Shown one piece after another: positions 8,607 through 17,094 of a stretch of DNA of 64,000 bases (positions are counted from its first letter, which is position 1; each line of letters begins with the position of its first letter). Made by a program: the position numbers and the translations under genes. This DNA comes from SpSt-333 sp964371615 (GTDB lineage Bacteria > Bacteroidota > Ignavibacteria > UBA10030 > UBA8401): positions 496,001 through 560,000 of the forward strand of contig CAYJMS010000003.1 of the NCBI GenBank assembly GCA_964371615.1, written 5' to 3'. The notes under the pieces are model-generated. The model saw nothing but the letters and a program-made list of their open reading frames with translations, did not search any database and was not told where the DNA came from.

Positions 8607-9779
8607 ATGAAAAATCATTTTGAAACCATCGCTGTCCGCACCCAATCAAAAAAGTCGGAACACCGCGAACATGCGGTTCCGCTGTATCTCACGTCGAGTT
8701 TTGTCTTTGATTCTGCAGAACAGGGGCGGGCGTTGTTTGCCGACGAGATCGAAGGGAATATTTATTCCCGTTTTTCGAATCCCAACACATCGGAGTTCAT
8801 CGATAAAATGGCGGCGCTGGAGCACGCCGAGGACGGATTCGCTTTTGCGACAGGCATGGCATCGATCTTTGTGGGATTCGGCGCTCTTTTACAGTCCGGC
8901 GATCATATTCTTGCCTGCCGCTCGTTGTTCGGTTCGTCGCACCAACTGCTGACGAAGGTCCTTCCCAAATGGGGAATCACACATACGTACGTCGACGCAT
9001 CGTCTCCGGAACAATGGGAAGCGGCCATTCAAAAAAACACAAAGATGATTTTCATCGAAACGCCGTCCAATCCCGGCCTCGAACTGATCGATCTAGAATG
9101 GCTCGGAACGCTGAAGAAGAAGCACCGCCTTCTGCTGCTGGTAGATAATTGTTTTGCCACACCGTACCTGCAAACGCCGGTCGATTTCGGTGCTGATCTC
9201 GTGATGCATTCTGCGACGAAGTTTATCGACGGACAGGGGCGGGTATTGGGAGGCGTGATTGTCGGAAAAAAAGAATTAATCAGGAAAATTCGTTTCTTCT
9301 CCCGTCATACCGGTCCCGCCATGTCGCCGTTCAATGCGTGGATATTATCCAAGAGCCTTGAAACGCTTGCGGTGCGGATGGATCGTCACTGTTCCAACGC
9401 GCTTGCCGTTGCGCAGAACCTGGAAAAAAATACGGAGATCGAATCGGTGAAGTACCCCTTTCTGCCGTCCCATCCGCAGTATGCATTAGCAAAAAAACAG
9501 ATGAAACAAGGAGGGGGCGTGGTGACTTTTGTCGTGACGGGAGGATATGAACGGGCGAAACGGTTTATCGATTCTGTCCGCATGCTGTCGAGCACCGCAA
9601 ATCTCGGCGATACGCGCACCACCGTTACTCATCCTGCGTCGACCACCCATTCGAAATTGACGGATGACGAACGCACACGGGTCGGTATTGTGCCGGGATT
9701 GATACGCATATCGGCGGGATTGGAACACATCGACGATATTGTGGCTGATATTGAGCAGGCACTTTCACGGTCGAAGTAA
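8607..9779 (+). CDS. metZ: O-succinylhomoserine sulfhydrylase
   Basis: 390 residues of the Cys/Met metabolism PLP family (fold type I). The cofactor lysine is K205 in HSATKFIDGQGRVLGG; the DGQGRV continuation is characteristic of MetZ (O-succinylhomoserine sulfhydrylase) rather than cystathionine gamma-synthase. YSRFSNPN near the start is the tetramer/PLP phosphate motif. It converts O-succinyl- (or acetyl-) homoserine plus sulfide to homocysteine, the direct sulfhydrylation route to methionine. GGAGG lies 7 nt before the ATG, just behind an attenuator. Two YeeE/YedE-type sulfur transport genes follow, so the operon links sulfur uptake to assimilation. Confidence 0.9.
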   Translation: MKNHFETIAVRTQSKKSEHREHAVPLYLTSSFVFDSAEQGRALFADEIEGNIYSRFSNPNTSEFIDKMAALEHAEDGFAFATGMASIFVGFGALLQSGDHILACRSLFGSSHQLLTKVLPKWGITHTYVDASSPEQWEAAIQKNTKMIFIETPSNPGLELIDLEWLGTLKKKHRLLLLVDNCFATPYLQTPVDFGADLVMHSATKFIDGQGRVLGGVIVGKKELIRKIRFFSRHTGPAMSPFNAWILSKSLETLAVRMDRHCSNALAVAQNLEKNTEIESVKYPFLPSHPQYALAKKQMKQGGGVVTFVVTGGYERAKRFIDSVRMLSSTANLGDTRTTVTHPASTTHSKLTDDERTRVGIVPGLIRISAGLEHIDDIVADIEQALSRSK

Positions 9780-9805
9780 TTATTCAATACAGTGAGGAGG
9801 AATTC

Positions 9806-10279
9806 ATGAATTGGTTCACCGAATCGTGGAGCTGGTACATTGCTGGTCCGCTCATCGGACTTTTTGTACCGGTGTTGCTGATCGTTACCAATAAGATGCT
9901 CGGGATCTCATCGACGTTTGAGCATCTGTGCATGATGCTGCTGCCGAAGGGAAAACATTCCCTGTTCAACTTCAATTGGAAGGAGAGCGGCTGGAAGGTG
10001 TACTTTGTCATCGGGATTATGATCGGCGCCTATTGCGCGGAGAAATTTTTCTCGGTGACCGAGGTGCGGTTTCTGCCGGAGCACTATTATTCATGGACCG
10101 GATATCTGACGTTGTTTGCCGGAGGCATCCTTGTCGGATTCGGCACGCGGTATGCGAACGGCTGCACATCGGGACATTCCATTTTCGGATTGTCCCTGCT
10201 TCAATCATCCAGTCTGAAAGCGACAATATCGTTTTTTATCGGCGGATTGATCTATACGGCAATCACCCATTATCTCTAA
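9806..10279 (+). CDS. YeeE/YedE-type sulfur transporter half (large half)
   Basis: 157 residues, about four membrane helices. The signature GFGTRYANGCTSGHSIFG has the single cysteine that passes thiosulfate along the channel in the TsuA/YeeE family (PF04143). In this split form the channel is made by two small proteins instead of one fused one; the partner is the next gene, 13 nt away. An AGGAGGA ribosome site precedes the ATG. Placed behind metZ, it probably imports thiosulfate or another sulfur donor for homocysteine synthesis. Confidence 0.88.
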   Translation: MNWFTESWSWYIAGPLIGLFVPVLLIVTNKMLGISSTFEHLCMMLLPKGKHSLFNFNWKESGWKVYFVIGIMIGAYCAEKFFSVTEVRFLPEHYYSWTGYLTLFAGGILVGFGTRYANGCTSGHSIFGLSLLQSSSLKATISFFIGGLIYTAITHYL

Positions 10280-10292
10280 ACGAAAACGAACA

Positions 10293-10703
10293 ATGAAAAA
10301 TTTAACGTTTATTCTCTTCGGTGTGCTGTTCGGATTTGTCCTGACAAAATCTGAAGTGATCAGCTGGTTCAGGATTCAAGAGATGTTCCGATTTCAGGAA
10401 TGGCACATGTATCTGGTTATCGGTTCGGCAGTCGTTGTCGGCGCACTCGGTTTGCAGATTGTGCGGGCGGCAAAACTGCGATCCATCGACGGTCAGGAAC
10501 TCTTCCTTAAAGGAAAAACATTCCACAAAGGATTTATCATCGGCGGAATCATCTTCGGTATCGGCTGGGCAATTACCGGCGCCTGCCCGGGTCCCATCTT
10601 TGCGCAAATCGGCGCAGGTGAATATCCTGCTGTGGCGACGTTGGTGGGAGCAATAGGAGGAGCATTTCTCTATCACATCAACAAATCAAAACTGCCTCAT
10701 TAA
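10293..10703 (+). CDS. YeeE/YedE-type sulfur transporter half (DUF6691-like)
   Basis: 136 residues with four membrane helices and the second signature GIGWAITGACPGPIFAQIGAG, whose cysteine corresponds to the C-terminal transport cysteine of fused YeeE proteins. It pairs with the preceding gene. Its stop overlaps by 4 bases the stop of the convergent glycosyltransferase gene, so there is no intergenic terminator here. Confidence 0.88.
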   Translation: MKNLTFILFGVLFGFVLTKSEVISWFRIQEMFRFQEWHMYLVIGSAVVVGALGLQIVRAAKLRSIDGQELFLKGKTFHKGFIIGGIIFGIGWAITGACPGPIFAQIGAGEYPAVATLVGAIGGAFLYHINKSKLPH

Positions 10704-11935
10704 AGTGATTTGCGGAATTTTGTTGTGAACGTGTCGACGATGAAGTCGAATCCGACAGCGACAAATGGGAGCATCCCGATCCTCATGATTGTTTGGTACC
10801 GTGGCAAACAAAAGAATAGAGTCACGATAAGAGTAAAGTAAAGGAAGAAAAGGTAAAGCCAAAGATATTTTAAGGAAAATGTCCGGTACACTCCGACGGC
10901 AAAAAATGCAGTGAAAAGTATTGAATACAATGAGTAAAGCAAAGAAACACGAGCATCATGTCGGTTGAATAGCCAGAGGTCAAATAGTTTCTCCGGTACT
11001 TCCAGTGCCGCCCGTAAGGGTGATTCATTAATGTAGGCGATAGTCTTATTAAAAAACAGAGCGTTGAAGTGTACCTCAAATCGATGATCACGCGGAAGAA
11101 GTTTTGTCAATTGATTTGTTGTTTCGTCTCCCCATGCCCCTATAACATCAGGATTGTTCCCCCGGAAAAAATTAAGGCCGCCACTCGTTGACAAAGGGAT
11201 GAAAGAATCGAATACTAGCCAGTTCCTGAGCACCCAGGGCGTCAAAAGCATAAGTATGACGCCCATGACGATACACGCTTCTCTCCAACGTTTTTTGACA
11301 GATCGGGTGAAAATAATAAAAGCCGCGAAAAGTATGAATTCCGGACGAAAGTATATCATGACTGCCGACATTAGTCCTAATGCAACGGACGACCGGTGCG
11401 AGGTTTCACCGCGAAATAAGCGGATGAATATCAACACCAAACCAAATTGGAAAAAAATGACCGGAGTAAATGAAACTACGGAATAAACGAAATCTGGGAG
11501 TACCGCAGCAATAAGGGTGGCAAGTCCGGCAATCCGTTCCGAGAAGTATTTTTTTGTGAAATGGTACAATGCTGTCAGTAATACCATCGAAACGGCAATA
11601 TGGATAATGATGATGAGGGTGCTCCGGAGAGCGATATCGTCGATCAGAAGAAACGGAACAAGAAATGCAACATATCCTGGCAGCATATACGCGGTCGGAA
11701 ACGGTGAGGAATCGGGTGAATAACGCAATACAAGGTTTTCATTCTGGAAGAAAAATAGTGAATACCCTTTTCCTTCTAAGAGGTTTCTGCCGATTTCGCC
11801 GTACTCCCAATACTCTTGATGCGATAGATCTGCAAACACAACAACAAATATTATCCGCACTGACACTGCCAGCAAAAGAATTAATGTCAGTGTTTTTGGA
11901 AAAAGAGGGGAGCCATCGGCATTGTAATGGATCAT
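10700..11935 (-). CDS. Membrane glycosyltransferase, GT39/PMT-like (GT-C fold)
   Basis: 411 residues, ten or more predicted membrane helices. The first large loop (FADLSHQEYWEYGEIGRNLLEGKGYSL, given here as the segment around residues 32-60) resembles the catalytic loop of ArnT/PMT-type enzymes, which move a sugar from a lipid carrier to protein or lipid. A second loop contains RGNNPDVIGAWGDET. It is a stand-alone leftward gene between two rightward operons. The acceptor is unknown. Confidence 0.7.
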   Translation of the reverse strand: MIHYNADGSPLFPKTLTLILLLAVSVRIIFVVVFADLSHQEYWEYGEIGRNLLEGKGYSLFFFQNENLVLRYSPDSSPFPTAYMLPGYVAFLVPFLLIDDIALRSTLIIIIHIAVSMVLLTALYHFTKKYFSERIAGLATLIAAVLPDFVYSVVSFTPVIFFQFGLVLIFIRLFRGETSHRSSVALGLMSAVMIYFRPEFILFAAFIIFTRSVKKRWREACIVMGVILMLLTPWVLRNWLVFDSFIPLSTSGGLNFFRGNNPDVIGAWGDETTNQLTKLLPRDHRFEVHFNALFFNKTIAYINESPLRAALEVPEKLFDLWLFNRHDARVSLLYSLYSILFTAFFAVGVYRTFSLKYLWLYLFFLYFTLIVTLFFCLPRYQTIMRIGMLPFVAVGFDFIVDTFTTKFRKSL

Positions 11936-12083
11936 GATAAATGGTATAAAACTTTAGCCGAAAGAGCAAGAACACGGCAGGAGTGTTACCTTGTTTCCTC
12001 GGGTATTTCTAATTATCTTCACAGCATGTATAGAGCCGCAACACCGCAGTTTTTATAGTGGCGAAGAAAGAAACCGATCACCT

Positions 12084-14462
12084 ATGGCCGATGAACTGGC
12101 TTTGAAATCCGACAATCAAACTCAATCGATAGACAATATCCCCAAACGGCTTCCGGTACTGCCGCTGCGGGATGTCGTCATTTTTCCCAATATGATCTTC
12201 CCGGTGCTGGTCGGAAGGGAATCGTCCCTCCGTTCCGCCAATTTTGCACTGGAAAACAGCAAATATATATTCCTGGTGGCGCAACGCGATCCGACAGTGG
12301 AAGATCCCGGTAAGGACGACATCTTTGTCGAAGGGACAATAGCAAAGATCGTGCAGATCCTGAAACTGCCAAACAACCTGATGAAGATTCTTGTCGACGG
12401 AGTCGTGCAGGGTACAGCGGTGACGTTTGAAGAGACCGATAAATTTCTTCTTGCCGAGGTAACCACCACGGTAGAAGAGGTGGAGAAGACGACGGAGATG
12501 GAGGCGATTGTCCGCCACGCATCGTCATTATTTTCGGAATATGTGCGCGCCAACCGGAATATTCCGCCGGAAGCCCTGGCAGCATTTGAAAACATCAAAG
12601 ATGTGCGTCGACGGTTGTATTACATTGCCGCCAACATCCTGCAAACCGTCGAAGTGAAACAAAAGATCCTCCGCCTTACCAATCCCAAGGAACAGTTGCT
12701 GGAGATCATCCGTATCCTGAACAGCGAAATCAACGTACTGAAAATCGAACGGGAAATCGATACGAAGGTACATGAAAATATCCAGCGGTCGCAGAGAAAA
12801 TATTTTATTCAAGAGCAGATCAAGATCTTGCAGGATGAACTGGGCGAGGAAGAGGCGACGCCGGAACTGGCAAAGTTGAAAGAGGACATCGAAAAATCCG
12901 GCATGTCGAGCATTGCCTTGGAAAAAGCGAAGGAAGAATTCGTGAAGTTAAAGAAGACTTCCTCCATGTCTCCCGAGTTCGGCGTCATCCGTAATTATCT
13001 CGATTGGATGGTGAGCCTGCCGTGGAAAAAGAGAACAAAGGATGACCTCGATATCGATCACGTGAAGACGATTCTCGATGAAGACCATTACGGTCTTGAG
13101 AAACCGAAAGAGAGGATTCTGGAACATATCGCCGTACTGAATCTTGTGAAGGAAATGAAAGGCCAGATCCTGTGTCTGGTCGGGCCCCCGGGCGTCGGAA
13201 AAACGTCGCTGGCGAAATCGATTGCCCGCGCGCTCAATAGGAAATTTGTTCGCATGTCACTTGGCGGCGTCCGCGACGAGGCGGAGATCCGCGGCCATCG
13301 CCGGACATACATCGGCTCCATGCCGGGCAAGATCATCCAATCGATGAAACGGGCCGGCGTGGTGAACCCGGTGATTCTGATGGACGAGATCGACAAAATG
13401 AGCATGGATTTCCGCGGCGATCCGGCCAGTGCGCTGCTGGAGGTACTGGATCCGCAGCAGAACTCGACATTCAACGATCATTATCTCGAAGTGGACTACG
13501 ATCTTTCGAAAACGATGTTCATCACCACGGCCAATGTGCGGTACGCCATTCCGCTTCCGCTGCTGGACCGGATGGAAGTAATCGAACTGTCGAGCTATCT
13601 TGATTTTGAAAAAAAGGAAATTGCCAAGCGGCATATCATACCGCGATTGATCAAAGACCATGGATTAAATTCCAAAGAGATTTCCATTCCCGACGCGTCG
13701 GTGCAAAAGATCATCAACGAATATACGCGTGAATCCGGCGTACGGAATCTTGAACGTGAACTGGCCTCCATTTGCCGGAAAGCCGCAAAAGAGATTGTTC
13801 TGGAGAGAAACAAAAATGGAAAGAAGAAGCATTCCCTTCTTACTGTCGATGCAAAGAAAGTGGAATCGTTTCTCGGTGTGCCGAGATTCCGGAGCAAAGC
13901 GGCGGACAAGATGCCGCAGGTCGGCTCAGTCACCGGGCTTGCCTGGACAAGCGTCGGCGGGGACATACTGCATGTGGATGTAACGCTGATGAAAGGGAAC
14001 GGAAAACTGACCCTGACCGGTCAGCTTGGCGATGTGATGAAGGAATCGGCACAGGCATCGTTGAGTTACATCCGCTCCAATGCGAAGAAATTGAAACTCG
14101 ATCCGGAATTTTTCTCGAAAAAAGAGATCCATATTCACCTGCCGGAAGGGGCGATACCGAAGGACGGACCCTCCGCAGGCATTACCATGACCATGGCGAT
14201 GATCTCCGCCATCAGCGGGAAACCGGCCCGCGCCGACGTTGCGATGACCGGCGAGATTACACTGCGGGGCGAAGTATTGCCGATCGGGGGATTGAACGAA
14301 AAACTGCTGGCCGCCAAACGATCGGGGATTATGACGGTGTTAATTCCAAAAGAGAACAAAAAGGATCTGGTGGAAATCCAGGAAAGTGTTAAAGAAGGTT
14401 TGAAGATTATTCCGATCGGAAGGGTCGAAGAAGCACTTCCGTTCGTGTTTGGAAAAAAATAA
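12084..14462 (+). CDS. lon: ATP-dependent protease Lon
   Basis: 792 residues from the ATG at 12084 (an upstream TTG at 11991 would add an unlike segment). Order: LAN substrate-binding domain starting LPVLPLRDVVIFP; coiled-coil central region; AAA+ module with Walker A GPPGVGKTS and Walker B VILMDEIDK; and LonC protease domain with the Ser-Lys dyad S697 (PKDGPSAG) and K740 (GLNEKLLAAKR). The 43-residue spacing of the dyad equals that of E. coli Lon. Degrades misfolded and regulatory proteins in the cytoplasm. No heat-shock operator recognised. dnaX follows after 35 nt. Confidence 0.97.
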   Translation: MADELALKSDNQTQSIDNIPKRLPVLPLRDVVIFPNMIFPVLVGRESSLRSANFALENSKYIFLVAQRDPTVEDPGKDDIFVEGTIAKIVQILKLPNNLMKILVDGVVQGTAVTFEETDKFLLAEVTTTVEEVEKTTEMEAIVRHASSLFSEYVRANRNIPPEALAAFENIKDVRRRLYYIAANILQTVEVKQKILRLTNPKEQLLEIIRILNSEINVLKIEREIDTKVHENIQRSQRKYFIQEQIKILQDELGEEEATPELAKLKEDIEKSGMSSIALEKAKEEFVKLKKTSSMSPEFGVIRNYLDWMVSLPWKKRTKDDLDIDHVKTILDEDHYGLEKPKERILEHIAVLNLVKEMKGQILCLVGPPGVGKTSLAKSIARALNRKFVRMSLGGVRDEAEIRGHRRTYIGSMPGKIIQSMKRAGVVNPVILMDEIDKMSMDFRGDPASALLEVLDPQQNSTFNDHYLEVDYDLSKTMFITTANVRYAIPLPLLDRMEVIELSSYLDFEKKEIAKRHIIPRLIKDHGLNSKEISIPDASVQKIINEYTRESGVRNLERELASICRKAAKEIVLERNKNGKKKHSLLTVDAKKVESFLGVPRFRSKAADKMPQVGSVTGLAWTSVGGDILHVDVTLMKGNGKLTLTGQLGDVMKESAQASLSYIRSNAKKLKLDPEFFSKKEIHIHLPEGAIPKDGPSAGITMTMAMISAISGKPARADVAMTGEITLRGEVLPIGGLNEKLLAAKRSGIMTVLIPKENKKDLVEIQESVKEGLKIIPIGRVEEALPFVFGKK

Positions 14463-14497
14463 CAGAGCATTATACGTACATCACATACTAGTATATC

Positions 14498-16225
14498 ATG
14501 TCTTATCAAGTAACTGCACGAAAATGGCGCCCGATGGTCTTCGACGATGTCATCGGACAAACACACGTTTCGAACACGCTGCGAAATGCGCTGGCGCAGA
14601 ACCGGCTTGCCCATGCATTTATTTTCAGCGGAACACGGGGATGCGGTAAAACAACCACCGCACGGATCCTCGCCCGCGCCGTTAACTGCCTGAATCCGAA
14701 AAATTTCGAACCGTGCAATGAATGCGAGATATGCAAAGAGATCATCGACGGCCGATCGCTTGATGTGATAGAGATCGACGGCGCGTCCAATCGGGGCGTT
14801 GAAGAAATCCGTAACCTGCGGGAGTCGGTCCGCTATACACCCACGCGGGGAAAGAAAAAAGTCTATATCATCGATGAAGTGCACATGCTCACCAAAGAAG
14901 CATTCAATGCGCTGCTGAAAACACTGGAAGAGCCCCCGCCGCACGTTCTGTTCATATTTGCCACGACGGAGTTGCACAAGGTTCCCGCAACGATCCTGTC
15001 GCGGTGTCAGCGATACGATTTTCGTCGGATCAGCATTGATGAGATTATTGGCAGATTGAAATTTATCGCCGGAAAGGAAACGATCACCATCGACGATGAC
15101 GCCCTGCTGATCATCGCTAAAAAGGGCGATGGCTCGATGCGCGATGCGCAGAGCATCTTTGATCAGGTTGTGTCGTTCTGCGGCACAACGATTACGGCAC
15201 AGCAAGTCTCCGACGCATTGAACATTGTCGATCTGGACCTCTTCTTCAGAGTTTCCGATGTGCTCCGGGCAAAAGATCCGAACGCGGGATTATTGCTGGT
15301 CGAAGAGGTGATCAACAGCGGATTCGACGTTAAGGAATTTATCTCCGGCATTGCGGAACATTTCCGCAACATGCTGATCGTGAAGACCACCGGATCGACA
15401 CAGCTCATCGAAGAATCAGAACAACACCGTGCTCGCTACGCGGCGGACAGCGGCGCATTCTCGCTTCACGACCTGCTCCGGATCGTGAAAGTCGTCACCG
15501 ATACCGAGAATTCGATCCGCTACAGCGTCCAGCCCCGCTTCAAACTGGAAATGATGGTGATCCAGCTGACAAAGATGGAACCGTCGGTAAAGATCGACGA
15601 CCTGCTCGGCGAGATTGATGAGATGAAAAAAAAACTTCATTCTAAACAATCCGGCGTAATATCCGATGTCCGCGAGCCGGTACCGGATCCGCCGCCCGCC
15701 TCATCTTTCAAACTTCCGCATTCCGTCGAAGAGGCAAAACCGCGATACACATTTACATCAAAACCGACAGTATCCCCGAATGAAAAAACCGTCTCTGATG
15801 CTGCAGAAAAACCGATTCCGCCAGTCGTCGTTCCTGCGTCCGATGTTCCGTTGTCAGCAGTGCTTCAGCATTGGGATTCAATAGTTGAAGAGATGCGAAA
15901 GAAGAAGATCTCCGTCGGCACAATTCTGGGCGAGACAACCCCTGCCGAAATCGTGAACGGCACTCTCCGTATCGGATGCGGCGATGAATTTCATCGGTCA
16001 ACCGTCCTGCGCAACAAAGATTTAATTGTGGAATTGATTGCCAGAATTATCCCCGCAAAACTTCGCATCGATCCTTTTATCCAATCCGGCGGCTTTATGG
16101 AATCACCGGTTGCGCAGGAACAAAACGTTGGGAAACAGCAATCACAACAGTCTGACACGACCACGGAAAATCACCCCATTGTAAAAGCCCTCTATCAGGA
16201 TTTTGGCGTTGAACGCATTAGCTAA
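14498..16225 (+). CDS. dnaX: DNA polymerase III subunit gamma/tau
   Basis: 575 residues. Clamp-loader AAA+ ATPase: Walker A GTRGCGKT (45-52), four-cysteine zinc module (C64, C73, C76, C79), DEVHML Walker B, and the SRC arginine-finger motif (LSRCQRYDF). After domain III (to about 365) there is a Pro-rich linker and a tau-like C-terminal domain that ends VKALYQDFGVERIS. I see no strong frameshift site, so only the full-length tau form is evident. Downstream is a 156-nt gap with a hairpin. Confidence 0.96.
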   Translation: MSYQVTARKWRPMVFDDVIGQTHVSNTLRNALAQNRLAHAFIFSGTRGCGKTTTARILARAVNCLNPKNFEPCNECEICKEIIDGRSLDVIEIDGASNRGVEEIRNLRESVRYTPTRGKKKVYIIDEVHMLTKEAFNALLKTLEEPPPHVLFIFATTELHKVPATILSRCQRYDFRRISIDEIIGRLKFIAGKETITIDDDALLIIAKKGDGSMRDAQSIFDQVVSFCGTTITAQQVSDALNIVDLDLFFRVSDVLRAKDPNAGLLLVEEVINSGFDVKEFISGIAEHFRNMLIVKTTGSTQLIEESEQHRARYAADSGAFSLHDLLRIVKVVTDTENSIRYSVQPRFKLEMMVIQLTKMEPSVKIDDLLGEIDEMKKKLHSKQSGVISDVREPVPDPPPASSFKLPHSVEEAKPRYTFTSKPTVSPNEKTVSDAAEKPIPPVVVPASDVPLSAVLQHWDSIVEEMRKKKISVGTILGETTPAEIVNGTLRIGCGDEFHRSTVLRNKDLIVELIARIIPAKLRIDPFIQSGGFMESPVAQEQNVGKQQSQQSDTTTENHPIVKALYQDFGVERIS

Positions 16226-16269
16226 TGTAAGTCCGATTTCGTAAAAAATCGTGCATAACGTGCATACCA

Positions 16270-16292
16270 CGCATTATTCATGCAATAATGCG
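16270..16292 (+). terminator. Hairpin downstream of dnaX
   Basis: CGCATTATT/AATAATGCG, a 9-bp stem with 5-nt loop (16270-16278 / 16284-16292). No T-run follows directly, so its strength as a terminator is uncertain. Confidence 0.4.
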
Positions 16293-16332
16293 CAATAAAC
16301 GCCAATTTTGTTATTGCGGGAACCCGGTTTCG

Positions 16333-16360
16333 TTGATATATATGAATAGCAATATATCAA
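16333..16360. promoter_or_regulatory. Dyad TTGATATAT-N10-ATATATCAA before the ECF sigma gene
   Basis: A perfect 9-bp inverted repeat with a 10-nt spacer ends 21 nt before the sigma-factor ATG. It could be an operator or, in RNA, a weak hairpin over the 5' leader. No known consensus was recognised. Confidence 0.4.
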
Positions 16361-16381
16361 CTATTTAATAACGGAGTTTCC

Positions 16382-17011
16382 ATGAATTTCACCCCCCGAT
16401 CTGTAAACGACCAGCTGTATCATACAGAAATGGTTCCCCACATGACATTGCTCTACAATTATGCATTGCGTCTCACCGGAAACGAAGACGATGCAAAAGA
16501 TCTGTTGCAGGATACTTACCTGAAAGCGTATCGTTTTATTGATAAATATGAAAAAGGGACCAACGCCAAAGCGTGGCTTTTCAGGATATTGAAGAATTCG
16601 TTTATCAATAACTACCGGAAAAATGTCAGAACGCCGGATCAGGTGGAATATAATGAAGTGGAAGAATATGTCGATCTCATCAAAGATCACACCGCTCAAT
16701 CGACCGATCTTCGAAAGGATTTTTACGACAACCTTCTGGAGGACGAGGTAGTGACAGCGATGGACTCGTTGACCGAAGAGTTTCGGACAATCATTATTCT
16801 CTCCGATCTTGAAGAAATGACGTATGAGGAGATTGCCGAAATCCTTGAAATTCCCCTCGGCACCGTCCGTTCCCGTTTACATCGCGCCCGAAAAGCGATG
16901 CAGGAAAAACTCTATACCTATGCAATGAAACATGGGTATATCACCAAAAAGAAGCCCGCAATAACAACGCCGGCAAAAGTAAAAGGAAATCTCACATTGG
17001 CTGTGGCGTAG
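16382..17011 (+). CDS. ECF-type sigma-70 family RNA polymerase sigma factor
   Basis: 209 residues. Region 2 (about 20-90) contains DAKDLLQDTYLKAYRF and NAKAWLFRILKN; region 4 (about 128-180) contains the helix-turn-helix TYEEIAEILEIPLGTVRSRLHRAR. This is the RpoE/SigW-like ECF group that redirects RNA polymerase to stress or envelope promoters. A basic 30-residue tail follows region 4. No anti-sigma gene lies next to it: the gene stands alone, with a dyad before it and a strong terminator after it, so control may be transcriptional or by a distant anti-sigma. Confidence 0.92.
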   Translation: MNFTPRSVNDQLYHTEMVPHMTLLYNYALRLTGNEDDAKDLLQDTYLKAYRFIDKYEKGTNAKAWLFRILKNSFINNYRKNVRTPDQVEYNEVEEYVDLIKDHTAQSTDLRKDFYDNLLEDEVVTAMDSLTEEFRTIIILSDLEEMTYEEIAEILEIPLGTVRSRLHRARKAMQEKLYTYAMKHGYITKKKPAITTPAKVKGNLTLAVA

Positions 17012-17032
17012 GATCGGAAGCGGGGGAACTCC

Positions 17033-17068
17033 AAAGGCATTCGTGGGGACGAATGCCTTTTTTATTTT
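17033..17068 (+). terminator. Intrinsic terminator of the ECF sigma gene
   Basis: A 12-bp stem (17033-17044 / 17049-17060) with GGGG loop is followed by TTTATTTT. Confidence 0.85.
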
Positions 17069-17094
17069 AAAGGGATTTCGTAAGTTATCATGAC

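Noticed and set aside
13772..15205. Long open frames overlapping lon and dnaX in other frames or on the minus strand (up to 356 codons)
   Set aside because: They lie wholly over lon and dnaX, whose motifs are unmistakable, and their translations show no domain pattern.
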